Notes under the pieces: generated by a model
The model's input: only the letters and a program-made list of their open reading frames with translations
What the model was told of the DNA's origin: nothing
The model's database searches: none
Program-made: the position numbers and the translations under genes
In this document: positions 27,661-36,930 of the stretch, in pieces
Position numbering within the stretch: the stretch's first letter is position 1
How the letters are laid out: every line of letters begins with the position of its first letter
Assembly (NCBI GenBank): GCA_000828835.1
Contig: AP014633.1
Span: forward strand, 3,720,001 to 3,784,000
DNA: 64,000 nt
Source of the DNA: Thioploca ingrica
Lineage (GTDB): Bacteria > Pseudomonadota > Gammaproteobacteria > Beggiatoales > Beggiatoaceae
Direction of reading: 5' to 3'

Positions 27661-29022
27661 TCAAAACATCAGCCAAGAATATAGATACCAAGTATTATTG
27701 TCCGAGGCCGGCCGGCCGGAACCGTCATAATTGTCCTTACTGCCGTTAAATTTGCTGTAGGCGGTGTACTGCAAGCCCAAGCGGGTCCATTGCTTGGGCA
27801 TCATATTTAATTCCAGGATCATCCCTCGGCTATCGGGTTTACCGGCCAAGCTACCTTCCACCGGATCGGGTGCATAAAGGCCGCTGTCCGCGCTACCGGT
27901 AGTCGCAAAAAAGCCCAGGGTACCTCCCACTAAATGGTCGTAGTAATAGCTGCCTTTGAGGTGGAAACTCTTCAGGCTGGTATCGGGATTGGCGGTGGCT
28001 TCAGCGGGAAAACTGGCCTCCCAAGTCTGTTTTTCGTCTATCCAATCGGCCTGAGCGCTGATGATATGCTTATCGCTAGTAAACTGGTATTGGGCATCTA
28101 TGCCTATATCCCTGAATTTATCGGCCGGACCGCTATCCATGTCTTCAGGATACAGTTTGGTAATCATCCCAAGCAAGCCCACGGCAAGATAATGTTTATC
28201 CCAATCTTGCTGCACTGCTAACCGCCAGTAAGGTGTTACCCCTTTGGTCAGGGAGGAAACCGTGGTGCCAGCGGTCAGGGGCCGGAACAGCCCGGTCTTG
28301 CCCTGCCAGTAAAGGCTGAGTTCGCCATACAGCCAATTGTCCCACAAACCATATACGCCCAGTCCGCCAACCTGCTGCGCAAGCCCACCCTCAATCTGAG
28401 TCGCGGCGGCGGGAGTCGGGGCGACACTGGAAGAAGTATATGGATAGCCCCAAGTGGGCGTACTATTCCACACATCTTGCGCGCTGGGATCGTTGTTAAG
28501 GGTAACACCCCAAGTAAGGTCTTTGTCGCTCAAGCGCTGGCGCATGGCATAGCGAATATCGGTAATATCCAGGGCGGTATGGTGCTCCACGCCATCGTAA
28601 GTCGCTTGCACGAATGCGCCCAGGTTCTTGGTAATGCGTCCGCCAGTAAACAGGCTGGCTTGCTGAACAACCACATCGCCATCTTTATTCAAGTCGACGG
28701 TGCCAGTGGCGTCTTTATTCTTGGTCTTGCTAGCAGACAGCACCAGCATCCCAGCCACGGGCACCGGTCGCTTTTCCGCAGAGCCATTCTCATCGTCATC
28801 GCCGAAAGAGGACAACTCGCTCTCAGTGAGAGTATAGCCCTTCAGTTTGAATGCACGCCCGAAACTATTCAATTCTGGAAATACCGTATGACAACCAGAA
28901 CACTGTGTTCCAGTCTGTCTGGCAAACAATGGGATGGCGGAAGCGTTTTCTGTTACAACAGATAGTAATGTACCTACGACATATAGCCCAAGTAGCGTGG
29001 CTTTAAATCTACATCTGGACAT
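27661..29022 (-). CDS. Cyc2-like outer-membrane cytochrome-porin fusion
   Basis: A 453-residue exported protein. A signal peptide (about 1-29, ending ENASA) is followed at once by one haem-c site Cys41-Cys44-His45 in FARQTGTQCSGCH, then FPELNSFGRAFKLKGYTL. The remaining ~380 residues alternate aromatic and polar residues as in a beta-barrel and end WYLYSWLMF with a terminal Phe. An N-terminal single-haem domain fused to a barrel, with ARQTG...CxxCH...FP.L..FGR.FK..GYT, is the pattern of Cyc2, the outer-membrane cytochrome of iron oxidisers. The match is from memory and by eye; a non-Cyc2 cytochrome-porin is the alternative. The gene is divergent from a cytochrome c' gene and more G+C-rich than the window average. 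Confidence 0.75.
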   Translation of the reverse strand: MSRCRFKATLLGLYVVGTLLSVVTENASAIPLFARQTGTQCSGCHTVFPELNSFGRAFKLKGYTLTESELSSFGDDDENGSAEKRPVPVAGMLVLSASKTKNKDATGTVDLNKDGDVVVQQASLFTGGRITKNLGAFVQATYDGVEHHTALDITDIRYAMRQRLSDKDLTWGVTLNNDPSAQDVWNSTPTWGYPYTSSSVAPTPAAATQIEGGLAQQVGGLGVYGLWDNWLYGELSLYWQGKTGLFRPLTAGTTVSSLTKGVTPYWRLAVQQDWDKHYLAVGLLGMITKLYPEDMDSGPADKFRDIGIDAQYQFTSDKHIISAQADWIDEKQTWEASFPAEATANPDTSLKSFHLKGSYYYDHLVGGTLGFFATTGSADSGLYAPDPVEGSLAGKPDSRGMILELNMMPKQWTRLGLQYTAYSKFNGSKDNYDGSGRPASDNNTWYLYSWLMF

Positions 29023-29498
29023 CGGTTAAGTTCCTTATTTATAGACAAATAAATTACGCTTAATGCAACTAAATATCAGTGTTTATGCTGAAAAATATTT
29101 AAATTAATAATCAGTAAAGTTCAATGCATTAAGCGGAATTGATTCGTTAACTGTAAGAGGTTTAAAGGATTTTTTATATATCCTCGTTAATTTATCTATT
29201 GTTCGGGCGGGGAAATGACACAAAAAAAGTAGCAGTCTTTGAATTAGGAAATTAGTCATTATATCTTGCTGGTAGTAGCGACACAAATAGTTTACAAAAA
29301 TTCTTATAGATTTTCTTTTCTGATTGTTTGATAATGCAAATTTAATGAAAAAATATAAAGTTATCTTTATCTACTTTTGATAGATCTGTTGTTTTTTATT
29401 TTTTCAGTTAACATGATAAATGTTATTAGCAATAGCCGCATGGCTATCTCTCGCTAACACTGTATATCATTATTTATGTCATAATTAAAGGAGTATCT
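29023..29498. other. Divergent promoter region between cytochrome genes
   Basis: A 476-bp, very A+T-rich gap. A 60-codon minus frame (29104-29286) is not supported. The end has a strong AAAGGAG ribosome-binding site for the cytochrome c' gene. No reliable operator or hairpin is recognised. Confidence 0.5.
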
Positions 29499-29963
29499 AT
29501 GCTAAAACACCCTATCATCAAAGTTGTCTTGTCCTGCCTGCTAGTTGCTACCCTGTCTATAGTATGGGCTGAAACTCCCACTAACGATACCATTAAGAAT
29601 CGTGAGAAATTCATGAAAGATATGGGAAAACACATGAAGGCCATCAAGAAAATTCTTGATGGTAAAGTCGATGCCGCCGAGATGTCGACACATGTCAACG
29701 GCATGGAAACGCTTACCAAGCGTTTGTCCAACGATCTGAAAAATCTATTCCCGGTCGGTTCAGATATGGGCGAAACCGACGCTAAACCAGTGATCTGGAA
29801 GAAATGGGATGAGTTCGCCAAAATTGCACAGTCTGCTAGCGATAAGGGTGCAGTGCTGGCCAAAGTCAATGCGGCCGGTGGCAAAGCTACCATTGAAACC
29901 GCCTATAAAGACTTGGGTGATGTCTGCAAAACTTGCCACAAAGATTACCGCACGGAAAAATAA
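29499..29963 (+). CDS. Cytochrome c' (class II c-type cytochrome)
   Basis: A 154-residue periplasmic protein: signal peptide 1-24 (ending SIVWA), a four-helix-bundle-like body beginning NREKFMKDMGKHMKAIKKIL, and the haem-c site near the C-terminus (Cys143, Cys146, His147 in DVCKTCHKDYR). A C-terminal CxxCH with a helical body defines cytochrome c'/c-556 proteins, which bind NO or shuttle electrons. AAAGGAG precedes the ATG. A dihaem cytochrome gene follows 28 bp downstream, so the two are very likely co-transcribed; the Cyc2-like gene lies divergently upstream. Confidence 0.92.
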   Translation: MLKHPIIKVVLSCLLVATLSIVWAETPTNDTIKNREKFMKDMGKHMKAIKKILDGKVDAAEMSTHVNGMETLTKRLSNDLKNLFPVGSDMGETDAKPVIWKKWDEFAKIAQSASDKGAVLAKVNAAGGKATIETAYKDLGDVCKTCHKDYRTEK

Positions 29964-29991
29964 TCGCGTGGTCAAGCTCAGGAACCCATTC

Positions 29992-30879
29992 GTGAAACGA
30001 GCTAAACCACTGTCATGGCTTCTTTCCGGTCTCTGGCTAATGTGGGCCTTGCCTACACTAGCAGGGGATTTAACGAACCCAGGGGAATATGTTTTCAAAT
30101 TGGCCGGCTGCAAGAGTTGCCATACCGATAGTGAGCACCAAGGCGATTTTATGGCGGGCGGACGGGCACTGGCTACGCCTTTCGGGACTTTTTATACCCC
30201 CAATATCACTTCTGATCCCGAGCATGGTTTGGGTAAATGGAGCGAAGCGGAATTCATCCAGGTACTAAGTAAAGGTATTAGTCCTGGCGGTAGCCATTAT
30301 TTCCCGGTATTTCCCTACCCTTCCTACACTCGTATGAGCCGCGAAGATATGCAGGCGCTGTGGGCTTATCTACGTACGGTGTCGGCCGTGGCCAAGCCCA
30401 ATAAAGCCCATGACATACCCTGGTATCTAGGACGGATCGCTAGTTGGAGTTGGCAATATCTATTTTTCACTCCCGGCGCATGGACACCACAGCCGGATAA
30501 ATCCATTGCCTGGAACCGCGGTGCGTATATCGCCACGGCACTAGCTCATTGCGGCGAATGTCACACTCCACGCAACCGTTTCGGAGTGCTGGATCAAAGT
30601 ATGGCCTATGCTGGCACCGAAAACGGCCCAGAAGACGCAAAGGTACCGAATATCACTTCCGATCCGGAAACCGGCATTGGTAAATGGAGTCACGATGAAT
30701 TGGTCGATTTTTTCCAGGAAGGTATGTTGCCGGACGGCGATTATACCGGGAGCTTAATGGCGGAGGTAGTGGATAACGGTCTGAAATACATGACGAAGGC
30801 AGACGCGGAAGCGCTCGCCACATATATCGCCGCACTGCCGCCTATTCCACATGCTATTGTACACAAGAAGAAAAATTAA
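29992..30879 (+). CDS. Dihaem cytochrome c, periplasmic
   Basis: About 295 residues with two class I haem-c modules: Cys40-Cys43-His44 (CKSCH) and Cys187-Cys190-His191 (CGECH). Each is followed by an NITSDPExG(L/I)GKWS repeat, showing internal duplication. This resembles the dihaem cytochromes paired with alcohol/gluconate dehydrogenases and other periplasmic electron carriers. The frame is open from 29809 inside the previous gene; I start at GTG 29992 because AGGA lies eight bases upstream and translation from there gives a clean signal peptide (MKRAKPLSWLLSGLWLMWALPTLAG). GTG 29968 is the alternative. Partner and exact role unknown; electron transfer with the adjacent cytochromes is inferred. 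Confidence 0.88.
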   Translation: MKRAKPLSWLLSGLWLMWALPTLAGDLTNPGEYVFKLAGCKSCHTDSEHQGDFMAGGRALATPFGTFYTPNITSDPEHGLGKWSEAEFIQVLSKGISPGGSHYFPVFPYPSYTRMSREDMQALWAYLRTVSAVAKPNKAHDIPWYLGRIASWSWQYLFFTPGAWTPQPDKSIAWNRGAYIATALAHCGECHTPRNRFGVLDQSMAYAGTENGPEDAKVPNITSDPETGIGKWSHDELVDFFQEGMLPDGDYTGSLMAEVVDNGLKYMTKADAEALATYIAALPPIPHAIVHKKKN

Positions 30880-31358
30880 GGAACCGTAAGAACCGTAGGA
30901 TGGGTAGAGCGAAGCGAAACCCATCAAAATTCTTGGTCAAGAGTAAAAGTAGGGTGCATTACGGCTGACGCTTAACGCACCCTACAACTCACTACCGTCA
31001 ACTAAGGAAGATTAGCTGGGTTATCAACCGATTAAATCCCCCCTCGCCCCCATTTTCAAAGGGGGGGAACTCCTTAAGTTGATGGCAATGAGGCTACGTC
31101 TATTACGAGGATGTAGAGCGTAAAGAAAATTCTATACAACACAAGTAAGTATAAGACTACACGAACAATTCATATTCTTCTCAAATTCTCTCCACAAAAT
31201 TGATTCAATATAGTACTAACCTGCACATTTGCGTACAAAGTCGTATAATAAAGGCTACCATTGAGTACAATAACTCGCTAAAGACCGGATTAAATTCCTT
31301 TTTACCACCCATTATTAAAAAGCATTCTATGCTACACCGATAATACCACGCAGTAGAA
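30880..31358. repeat. Intergenic repeat cluster before the MacAB-type operon
   Basis: Positions 30895-30925 are a GTAGGATGGGT...ACCCATC hairpin and 30949-30985 a GTAGGGTGCATTA...TAACGCACCCTAC hairpin. Positions 30990-31090 look like a degenerate miniature element: CACTACCGTCAACTAAG at the left, a C/G-run hairpin inside and CTTAAGTTGATGGCAATG at 31073-31090. The remaining A+T-rich stretch to 31358 should contain the promoter of the exporter operon. Confidence 0.7.
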
Positions 31359-32636
31359 ATGGACAAAACCGCTTTGGACAATTCATTCGAGCAAGTCGTC
31401 CTCCAGCGTAGTACGCCGTTCTATAAGCGTTTCTGGTTTTGGATTCTGCTGCTAACGCTTGGAATACTGGCTACAGTCAGCGGAATACTGCGTCCGGACG
31501 GCAACAGTACGCTACCCCGTTTCAAAACTGCGCCAGTAGAACGCGGCAACCTTATTGTTACGGTCACCGCGACCGGCACCTTGCAACCGGTCAAACAGGT
31601 CATAGTGGGGACGGAAGTGTCCGGCACGGTGAAAAGTGTCGCCGTGGATTATAATGACCCGGTTAAGGCCGGACAAGTACTAGCCATGTTAGATACCACC
31701 AAATTGGAAGACCAAGCGGCGCAATCACGTGCTTTATTGCACTCGGCGCAAGCGGGTCTCATGGAAGCCCAAGCCACTGTAGTAGAATCACACAACAACC
31801 TAGAACGGCTTAAAGAGATACAAAAATTGAGCGGTGGTAAACTCCCTTCCCGGCAGGAATTGGACACCGCAGCAGCCGTGTTTAAACGCGCTAGCGCGGG
31901 TGAAGCTACCGCTCAAGCTAAAATCGATGAAGCCCAAGCCAAACTCAAGCTAGATGAAACTAATCTTGCCAAAGCGACCATCCGCTCACCCATAGACGGC
32001 ATTGTGCTGGTGCGCGGTGTCGAACCGGGTCAGACAGTGGCAGCTTCATTACAAGCACCAGTGCTCTTCACCCTAGCCGAAGATTTACGCCAAATGATCC
32101 TGTATGTGAACGTAGACGAAGCTGATGTTGGTCAAGTAGCAGTCAAACAACCCGCCACTTTCACCATTTCGGCCTATCCGGATCGCCAGTTTCAGGCGCG
32201 CATCACTCAGGTGCGCTATGCCGCACGCACGGAAAACAATGTGGTGACTTATGAAGCGTTGTTGGCAGTGGATAACGCGGATTTATCGCTGCGCCCAGGC
32301 ATGACTGCCACTGCCGACATTATTGTGCGGACGATAGAAAACGCCTTACTTGTGCCTAATGTTGCCTTGCGCTTTAGTCCCCCAGTGCAGCGGGAAAAGG
32401 GTCAAAGCGGTCCTGACTTCATTGCGAGTCTACTGCCGCGTCCGCCACGCCCGCAACCGCTACAACCACAAGCCGCGAAAAACTCACCACAGGTCTGGAG
32501 TCTTGATGATAACGGGGTTCCTCAACCAATAGCGGTAAAACCAGGGGCTAGCGATGGTCGCATGACCCAGATATTGGAAGGTGATCTCACTGTGGGGCAA
32601 GCCTTATTGGTGGATATGGAAAAAACCTCGCCATGA
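31359..32636 (+). CDS. MacA/HlyD-family efflux periplasmic adaptor
   Basis: A 425-residue membrane-fusion protein. One transmembrane segment (about 25-43, FWFWILLLTLGILATVSGIL) anchors it. The lipoyl/barrel-sandwich halves are VTVTATGTLQPVKQVIVGTEVSGTVKSVAVDYNDPVKAGQVLAMLD and ATIRSPIDGIVLVRGVEPGQTV, separated by a helical hairpin. A beta-barrel and a Pro/Gln-rich C-terminal stretch (LLPRPPRPQPLQPQ) follow. It links an inner-membrane ABC exporter to an outer-membrane channel. Its stop overlaps the ATPase start by 4 bp (ATGA), indicating one operon. Cargo unknown; no TolC gene in the window. Confidence 0.92.
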   Translation: MDKTALDNSFEQVVLQRSTPFYKRFWFWILLLTLGILATVSGILRPDGNSTLPRFKTAPVERGNLIVTVTATGTLQPVKQVIVGTEVSGTVKSVAVDYNDPVKAGQVLAMLDTTKLEDQAAQSRALLHSAQAGLMEAQATVVESHNNLERLKEIQKLSGGKLPSRQELDTAAAVFKRASAGEATAQAKIDEAQAKLKLDETNLAKATIRSPIDGIVLVRGVEPGQTVAASLQAPVLFTLAEDLRQMILYVNVDEADVGQVAVKQPATFTISAYPDRQFQARITQVRYAARTENNVVTYEALLAVDNADLSLRPGMTATADIIVRTIENALLVPNVALRFSPPVQREKGQSGPDFIASLLPRPPRPQPLQPQAAKNSPQVWSLDDNGVPQPIAVKPGASDGRMTQILEGDLTVGQALLVDMEKTSP

Positions 32637-33340
32637 ATCACTCCTCACCGATCATTGAATTGAAAAATCTCACCAAAACCTATGGTCGGGGTCAGGCGGC
32701 GATGCAAGCGCTGCGCGGTGTGGACTTGGAAATCGAGGCTGGCGAATTTATCGCGGTGATGGGGCCAAGCGGGTGTGGCAAATCTACCTGTTTGAATATT
32801 TTGGGTTGCTTGGATACCCCCACCTCCGGCGCCTACCGCTTTCAGGGATGGGAAGTGGCAACACTGTCGCGGGATCAGCGCGCACGCTTGCGTCGCCACT
32901 ACCTCGGGTTTGTCTTTCAAGGGTTTAACCTGTTGAGCCGCACCTCGGCGCTGGAAAACGTAGAACTGCCGCTAATTTACCGGGGAATGCCAACGAGTGA
33001 ACGACACCGACGTGGACGAGCAGCGCTGAAAGCAGTCGGCTTATTGGATCGGGAACACCATACGCCAAGCGAATTGTCTGGCGGTCAGCAACAACGTGTA
33101 GCAATTGCCCGCGCTATTGTCACCAACCCTGCCGTCCTGCTTGCCGACGAGCCGACGGGTAATCTGGATTCGTCCCGCAGTCGCGAAATCATGGAGTTAT
33201 TGTGCCGCCTCAACCGTGAACACGGTCTCACCTTAATCATGGTCACTCACGAACCCGATATGGCTGCTTATGCCGGACGCGTGGTTCATTTTAAAGATGG
33301 TTGGGTAGAAACGGATTCGCGGCGCCGGGAGAATGTCTAA
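32633..33340 (+). CDS. MacB-type ABC transporter ATP-binding subunit
   Basis: A 235-residue ATPase of the LolD/MacB/FtsE class: Walker A GPSGCGKST, ABC signature LSGGQQQR, Walker B AVLLADEPTGNLDS and the switch histidine in VMVTHEPD. It powers the FtsX-type permease encoded next. The start overlaps the adaptor stop by 4 bp and the stop TAA shares its last base with the permease ATG, so the three genes form a tightly coupled operon. In E. coli MacB the ATPase and permease are fused; here they are separate. Confidence 0.95.
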   Translation: MNHSSPIIELKNLTKTYGRGQAAMQALRGVDLEIEAGEFIAVMGPSGCGKSTCLNILGCLDTPTSGAYRFQGWEVATLSRDQRARLRRHYLGFVFQGFNLLSRTSALENVELPLIYRGMPTSERHRRGRAALKAVGLLDREHHTPSELSGGQQQRVAIARAIVTNPAVLLADEPTGNLDSSRSREIMELLCRLNREHGLTLIMVTHEPDMAAYAGRVVHFKDGWVETDSRRRENV

Positions 33341-34542
33341 TGCTGTGGAATGCCCTTATCCTCGCGCTGCGGGAAATGCGCCGTAACGTCCTACGTTCCT
33401 TCTTGACCACCCTGGGAGTCGTGATCGGTGTGGCTTCAGTGATTGTGATGGTCACCATCGGTAATGGCGTGACGGCCAAAGTTACTGCTGATATCGCCAA
33501 GTTGGGCAACAACCTGCTGATGGTGCGATCGGGTCAGCGGGGACTCGGTGGTTCGGCGGGCGCTAAACTGTTCACCTTGGCTGATGCCAGCGCTATTGCG
33601 CGAGACATCCCTGCCGTGCTCGCGGTGGCGCCCACCGTGTCACGCCAGACCACAGTCATTTTCGGCAACACGAATTGGGCTACTTCCATCACGGGTACGA
33701 CTAACGAATTCTTTACGGTGCGCGCTTGGACTTTTAACCAAGGACGACCGTTCACCGACAGTGAATTGCGCGCCGGCAAAACCGTCTGCGTGTTGGGGGC
33801 GACAGTGCGGCGAGAATTATTTGGTGAACAGAACCCGCTCGGCAGCCGGGTGCGACTGCAAAAGTTATCTTGTGAAATCATTGGCCTGCTTGAAGCCAAG
33901 GGGCAAAGCGCGATGGGTTCTGATCAGGACGATGTGGTGGTTATGCCACTGCGTGCTGTGCAACGTCGCGTGACCGGCAACCAGGATATTAACCTGATTC
34001 AGGTTTCAGTGGTGACACAAACCTCCACGGAAAAAACCGCACAGGACATTGAGGCATTACTGCGGGAACGCCGCCACCTCGCGGCCAACGAAAGTAATGA
34101 TTTTTCAGTGATGGACATGAAGGAAATCGCCAACATGCTAACGGGGACCACCAAAGTTCTCACCGGTTTGCTCAGTGCGGTGGCGGCAGTGAGCCTGCTA
34201 GTGGGTGGAATTGGCATCATGAATATCATGCTGGTATCGGTGACTGAACGTACCCGCGAAATCGGCACGCGGCTGGCTATCGGTGCGCTGGAACGAGAAG
34301 TATTGCTGCAATTTCTGGTGGAAGCGGTGGTGCTCTCGTCCTTCGGCGGAATCATCGGGATTCTCTTGGCTCTCAGCATTTCGTTGTGGCTTTCCGAACT
34401 GTTGAAAGTGCCTTTTATTCTGGATTTGGGCATTGTCGCTACGGCTTTTCTATTTTCAGTCGCGGTGGGCGTTATCTTCGGCTATTTCCCAGCCCGCCGG
34501 GCAGCGCAGTTGGATCCGATTGAGGCGTTGCGGCATGAGTGA
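33340..34542 (+). CDS. MacB/FtsX-type ABC transporter permease
   Basis: A 400-residue permease with the type VII (MacB) layout: one N-terminal transmembrane helix (RSFLTTLGVVIGVASVIVMVTIGNG), a large periplasmic domain (about 45-270) and three C-terminal helices, with the conserved VGGIGIMNIMLVSVTERTREIGTRLAIGA and PARRAAQLDPIEALR motifs. The ATG at 33340 overlaps the ATPase stop; an upstream in-frame start at 33301 lies inside the ATPase and does not fit the family. Codon use is G+C-rich like the rest of 27.6-34.5 kb, suggesting transfer as a block. Confidence 0.94.
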   Translation: MLWNALILALREMRRNVLRSFLTTLGVVIGVASVIVMVTIGNGVTAKVTADIAKLGNNLLMVRSGQRGLGGSAGAKLFTLADASAIARDIPAVLAVAPTVSRQTTVIFGNTNWATSITGTTNEFFTVRAWTFNQGRPFTDSELRAGKTVCVLGATVRRELFGEQNPLGSRVRLQKLSCEIIGLLEAKGQSAMGSDQDDVVVMPLRAVQRRVTGNQDINLIQVSVVTQTSTEKTAQDIEALLRERRHLAANESNDFSVMDMKEIANMLTGTTKVLTGLLSAVAAVSLLVGGIGIMNIMLVSVTERTREIGTRLAIGALEREVLLQFLVEAVVLSSFGGIIGILLALSISLWLSELLKVPFILDLGIVATAFLFSVAVGVIFGYFPARRAAQLDPIEALRHE

Positions 34543-34647
34543 GCGGTCACTCATGTACCGGTTGTGGTGTGTGGTAACGAGTAGCCCGCATGAAGCAAAG
34601 TGGAGTGCTGAAACAGTCGAGGAGGTCAGCTCATTCCCAGATTTTTC

Positions 34648-34815
34648 TTGTTACCAAGTTCCATTTGGTAACGCCTGCCGGTCAAACTCTGTTTAACATA
34701 CGCGAAGCAGAATTTTATGGACAGGCACTACCAAGCAAAGCTTGGTAGCGAGCTAAAGATGTCTGATCTTTCAAAGCCAAGCATGAGTAGTGTGCGGTGC
34801 ACACCCTACAAGACT
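34648..34815. repeat. Compound dispersed repeat between exporter and lipoprotein genes
   Basis: Positions 34648-34755 show TTACCAAG...TTGGTAA and CTACCAAG...CTTGGTAGCGAGC hairpins like those at 21036-21155. Positions 34780-34815 are a 36-bp motif (AGCATGAGTAGTGTGCGG, then TGCACACCCTACAAGACT) repeated at 36931-36966 with two mismatches. Its last bases overlap the 3' end of the lipoprotein gene. Confidence 0.8.
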
Positions 34816-35818
34816 ACTTCTGTCCACAAAGAGATTGTGTGGCTTCTGAAACGACTAAGTCTTTATTTTCATCAGTAATAAGTCCCGCTATTACGAAGTC
34901 TTCGCTAGTGTGAGCAACACAACTCATGTAGGCACTGTGATTTTTCCACTTATCTTGTCCATAAGGGTGGAGGCATGGACACAAATCGTTTAGAGAATAA
35001 CCTACTGTATTTACGACTTCTCCAAGCGCTGTATATGGATACCGATCATAGCCATCTGATACTCCATCATTATCATCATCAGAATCACACACATCTCCCG
35101 TGTTATCACCATCAGTATCTTCCTGGTCAGAATTAGGAGTTAGCGGGCAGTTGTCAGAATCATCGTCTACTCCATCATTATCATCATCAGAATCACACAC
35201 ATCCCCCATTTCATCCCTATCAGTATCTACCTGGTTAGAGTTAGAAGTTAGCGGGCAGTTGTCAGAATCATTGTCTATTCCATCATTATCACTGTCAGGA
35301 TTTTGGAAGCGAAGTTCGATGTCCAGTGGCGTATAATACATTGACGAATGGAACCTATAGTCATCAGAATCTTGAATGTATTGAAGAATATCATAGTACC
35401 CATTAGAAGCAGCGATCAAGGTTGATTTTACACCGTCTATTTTCATTTCTGCCCAATCAATGTCTGCAGATTGCATCTCACAATCTTGATAAACTTTGAC
35501 TTTATACTCTTCAACTGGTTCATCTAAAGTAACCTCCAACTTAAATGTTTGATTGGCATCATAATTTGGATAAGAGTAGTTCCCCATATCTTGCCAATAA
35601 TAACCATTCCAAATCTGAACTTTAAATGAAGCTACCGAAGTACCATCCAAACAAACACCACCGTGCATCTGAGCTTCAAGTGTAAATTCAACATTACTCT
35701 TTATTTCATTATGTTCATAGTACCATGGCATATTTAAAAAATCTAAATTGCAAGCACTGAGAAGTAAACAACTGCCTGTTACCAAGAGCCATTTTTTAAA
35801 GATACTCTTTTTGTTCAT
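34814..35818 (-). CDS. Lipoprotein with thrombospondin type 3 calcium-binding repeats
   Basis: A 334-residue predicted lipoprotein: signal peptide with lipobox LLLSAC (Cys23). The middle (about 60-170) reads as a beta-rich domain with paired cysteines. Residues 175-260 contain three thrombospondin type 3-like units such as [22 protein letters not shown] and [19 protein letters not shown], which bind calcium through Asp/Asn ladders. A Cys-containing tail follows. Surface or periplasmic location is inferred; function unknown. The repeats make the opposite strand open as well (35100-35336), which is not a gene. The gene is bounded downstream by a dispersed repeat that reaches its stop codon. Confidence 0.85.
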   Translation of the reverse strand: MNKKSIFKKWLLVTGSCLLLSACNLDFLNMPWYYEHNEIKSNVEFTLEAQMHGGVCLDGTSVASFKVQIWNGYYWQDMGNYSYPNYDANQTFKLEVTLDEPVEEYKVKVYQDCEMQSADIDWAEMKIDGVKSTLIAASNGYYDILQYIQDSDDYRFHSSMYYTPLDIELRFQNPDSDNDGIDNDSDNCPLTSNSNQVDTDRDEMGDVCDSDDDNDGVDDDSDNCPLTPNSDQEDTDGDNTGDVCDSDDDNDGVSDGYDRYPYTALGEVVNTVGYSLNDLCPCLHPYGQDKWKNHSAYMSCVAHTSEDFVIAGLITDENKDLVVSEATQSLCGQK

Positions 35819-35937
35819 ACCATCTCCTTATTTAACGCCATGTGCAACTTATAAAGTCAAAGTTAGCTAGCAACTAAAAGAATGGGCATAATATCCTCAT
35901 AAAGTGAAAATTAAACCAACGTTAAAGGGGAAATACC

Positions 35938-36150
35938 ATGCCCAGAGAAGAGTTTATCATAGCGGTTTACTGTTTATGTAGATGATACTCTCAAGAAGAT
36001 CAAGTTACCTTGCTTGAGGCAGCATGGATTTGCACCATCACTGAGTGATAGTGAAGTGATCACCATGTAAATTGTTAGAGAATTCATTGGTTACTCCCAA
36101 TGATAAAGCGATTTGTGGATATTTCAAACATCATTGGCTTATAACAACCG
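35938..36150 (+). pseudogene. Remnant of an IS982-type transposase
   Basis: ATG 35938 begins MPREEFIIAVYCL; after one frame change the text continues VDDTLKKIKLPCLRQHGFAP and SLSDSEVITM, the N-terminal signature of IS982-family transposases. A TAA interrupts after ITM, and TGA TAA follow after REFIGYSQ. The catalytic domain is missing. Clearly a decayed fragment. Confidence 0.75.
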
Positions 36151-36209
36151 CAAGATAAAATGATTATAATCAACCCCTGAAAACACCTTAACTTAATTGT
36201 TTAAGAAAG

Positions 36210-36890
36210 ATGACTTATTCAAGAGAATTTAGACGAAAAGTCTTCTTGAGAAAAGAACAAGAACAACTGACGTTTGAAGAAATAGCCAAGCGGTTTGCGG
36301 TTGGCAAAGCGAGTGTAGTTCGCTGGTCGAAGCGGATAGAAGCGCAGCGAACCCTTAATAAACCGGCGACCCCAATAGATAGAGAAAGATTAAAGAAAGA
36401 CATCGAGAAGTACCCGGATGCGTCCCAGTACGAACAAGCGGAATGTTTTGGAGTAAGCCCAAGAGGAATCGGTGCGGCATTGAAGCGTTTAGGGAGAAGT
36501 TGTAAAAAAAACGCTCTCACATCCGAAAACCGACGAAACGGCACGACGTGTGTTTCCAGACCAAATGAAAACGTATCAACGTGCTAATAAGGTGATAGTT
36601 TATCTCGATGAGAGTGGTTTTGTAGAGGATATGCCGCGTCGACAGGGCTATGCGCTGGTAAGGAAACGTGGCGTTGGCAAACACAATTGGCACGCCCGAG
36701 GTCGTCCCAATGTAATCGGTGCCTTACTCGCCTCGCGCTTATTAACGGTCAGTTTATTCAGTAGTTCGATTAATGCCAATACGTTTTATGCGTGGATTGC
36801 ACCAGAGTTATTGCCTACCTTGCCACCCAATGAGGTCATTGTTATGGATGATGCGCTGACCAGTTGCCGCGAATATCGAATATTCCATTA
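36210..36890 (+). pseudogene. IS630-family transposase, frameshifted and 3'-truncated
   Basis: The first part (36210 to about 36505) gives the N-terminal helix-turn-helix half, MTYSREFRRKVFLRKEQEQL...SVVRWSKRIEAQ. At a run of eight A's near 36503-36510 the frame shifts by +1; the downstream frame continues TLSHPKTDETARRVF and then VIVYLDESGFVEDMPRRQGYALV with the first catalytic Asp and EVIVMDDA with the second. The third catalytic residue is lost: the sequence breaks at about 36880 and runs into the dispersed repeat at 36931-36966. A-run frameshifts are programmed in some IS630 elements, but the missing 3' end makes this copy non-autonomous in any case. Confidence 0.85.
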
Positions 36891-36930
36891 CAATTTCAGT
36901 TTACAGGAGACATGCCGCAAACCACAAATC

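Noticed and set aside
29809..29991. Upstream extension of the dihaem cytochrome gene inside the cytochrome c' gene
   Set aside because: Starting at GTG 29992 gives a proper ribosome-binding site and signal peptide; the extension is translation of the cytochrome c' gene in another frame.
35100..35336. Plus-strand Ser-rich frame opposite the calcium-binding repeats
   Set aside because: Shadow of the Asp/Asn repeat codons of the lipoprotein.
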